In this document: piece by piece, positions 63,698 to 64,000 of the stretch | How the letters are laid out: each line of letters opens with the position of its first letter | How positions within the stretch are numbered: the stretch's first letter is position 1 | Assembly (NCBI RefSeq): GCF_019583405.1 | Contig: NZ_SZUU01000010.1 | Coordinates: 1 to 64,000, forward strand | Source of the DNA: Bacteroides fragilis | Lineage (GTDB): Bacteria > Bacteroidota > Bacteroidia > Bacteroidales > Bacteroidaceae | DNA: 64,000 bases | Direction: 5' to 3' | Position numbers and translations under genes: made by a program | Notes under the pieces: generated by a model | What the model saw: the letters and a program-made list of their open reading frames with translations, nothing else | The model's database searches: none | Told to the model about the DNA's origin: nothing

Positions 63698-64000
63698 TTA
63701 TTTATCGTTTACAAGCCACGTCTTAAACTCCGATGCTTTGTTTTTGCTGACATAAACACGTTCCGGCACTTCGGTATCGAGTGTGATAAGCAGTCGGCTG
63801 TCAAACCAGATAGTTATATCCGTTACGCTGTCTCTGGCTATGACAAACTGTTTGTTAGCCCGGATGAAGTCTTCCGGGTTCAGTGAGGAGACGATCTGTT
63901 CCAAGGTCTTGGAATAAGGATAACAGTTGCCGTCCTTCAGGCATATATATGTGTTTTTACCGGTTGCGTAGAAATAAGAAATCTCTTTTATGCTCACCGG
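63698..64000 (-). CDS. LytTR-type DNA-binding regulator, C-terminal part (cut by window edge)
   Basis: About 100 residues to the stop at 63698; the frame is open to 64000 and the true start lies outside. LytTR domain: IKEISYFYATGKNTYICLKD, LNPEDFIRANKQFVIARDSV, then RVYVSKNKASEFKTWL. In two-component systems this domain follows a receiver. It lies 24 nt upstream of the polyferredoxin operon, and so may regulate it or be part of it. Confidence 0.85.
   Translation of the reverse strand, partial: PVSIKEISYFYATGKNTYICLKDGNCYPYSKTLEQIVSSLNPEDFIRANKQFVIARDSVTDITIWFDSRLLITLDTEVPERVYVSKNKASEFKTWLVNDK

Noticed and set aside
1..64000. CRISPR array, rRNA operon or prophage
   Set aside because: No regularly spaced repeats with unique spacers, no rRNA sequence and no phage structural genes were seen on either strand.

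Overview
The window is a Bacteroides chromosome segment, most likely from the gut B. fragilis / B. thetaiotaomicron group. The evidence is three-fold: SusC/SusD outer-membrane pairs, an ECF sigma/FecR anti-sigma switch, and promoters of the Bacteroides type (TTG, about 19-20 bp, TAnnTTTG) in front of many genes. No rRNA, CRISPR array or complete insertion sequence was seen.

Layout. (1) 1-7009: a SusC/SusD pair without enzymes, controlled by a FecR anti-sigma and an ECF sigma factor, with a probable antisense small RNA over the susC leader. (2) 7110-12998: housekeeping genes: polynucleotide phosphorylase (pnp), a cysteine-less thioredoxin-fold lipoprotein, greA with a terminator in its own leader, a HIT protein and GDP-mannose pyrophosphorylase. 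(3) 13155-24696: a tRNA-Leu(CAA) gene carrying an 11.45-kb integrated mobilizable element bounded by a 17-bp direct repeat of the tRNA 3' end. The element has replication/primase genes, an oriT-like region, a MobC-like protein, a relaxase broken by a +1 frameshift in a G run, and a tyrosine integrase. Its AT-rich cargo is an exported retropepsin-like protease, a RES-domain protein and a small membrane protein, preceded by a 153-nt five-stem nested hairpin. A PDDEXK (DUF1016) nuclease sits beside the integrase. (4) 24831-29530: an older accessory strip with a Fic AMP-transferase, an acetyltransferase, two lipoproteins, a decayed small ORF and a truncated integrase. (5) 29554-36762: a flavodoxin plus DXP-synthase-like operon and the AraC regulator gene downstream of it share a 21-bp-spaced direct repeat, so a small regulon is likely; then a cupin protein, an O6-alkylguanine methyltransferase, a LuxR-type regulator, a sugar acetyltransferase and a DUF1349-like protein. 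(6) 36890-57638: a polysaccharide utilization locus with two AraC regulators, a GH2 enzyme, SusC/SusD, and a convergent six-gene operon (calcineurin-like phosphoesterase, GH123-like, SGNH hydrolase, alkaline-phosphatase-superfamily enzyme, GH29 alpha-L-fucosidase, phosphoesterase/PQQ-propeller fusion). (7) 57823-64000: an operon of a polyferredoxin membrane protein, a Tat-exported ferredoxin-type aldo/keto reductase, a DUF1893 domain fused in frame to a TonB-dependent receptor, and an ECF-transporter S-component-like membrane protein. A LytTR regulator runs off the right edge.

How the genes fit together. The polysaccharide locus looks aimed at a fucosylated, N-acetylgalactosamine-containing glycan, possibly phosphorylated, given GH29, GH123 and three phosphoesterase-type enzymes. 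The right-hand operon looks like uptake of a small nutrient through a TonB receptor and S component, tied to periplasmic iron-sulfur redox chemistry. The best candidates for undescribed biology are the nested-hairpin/protease/RES cargo (19268-21913), the DUF1893-receptor fusion with a buried signal peptide (58467-60764), the AraC operator pair (29554-29583 and 33078-33107) and the three 21-bp-phased palindromes (41749-41807).
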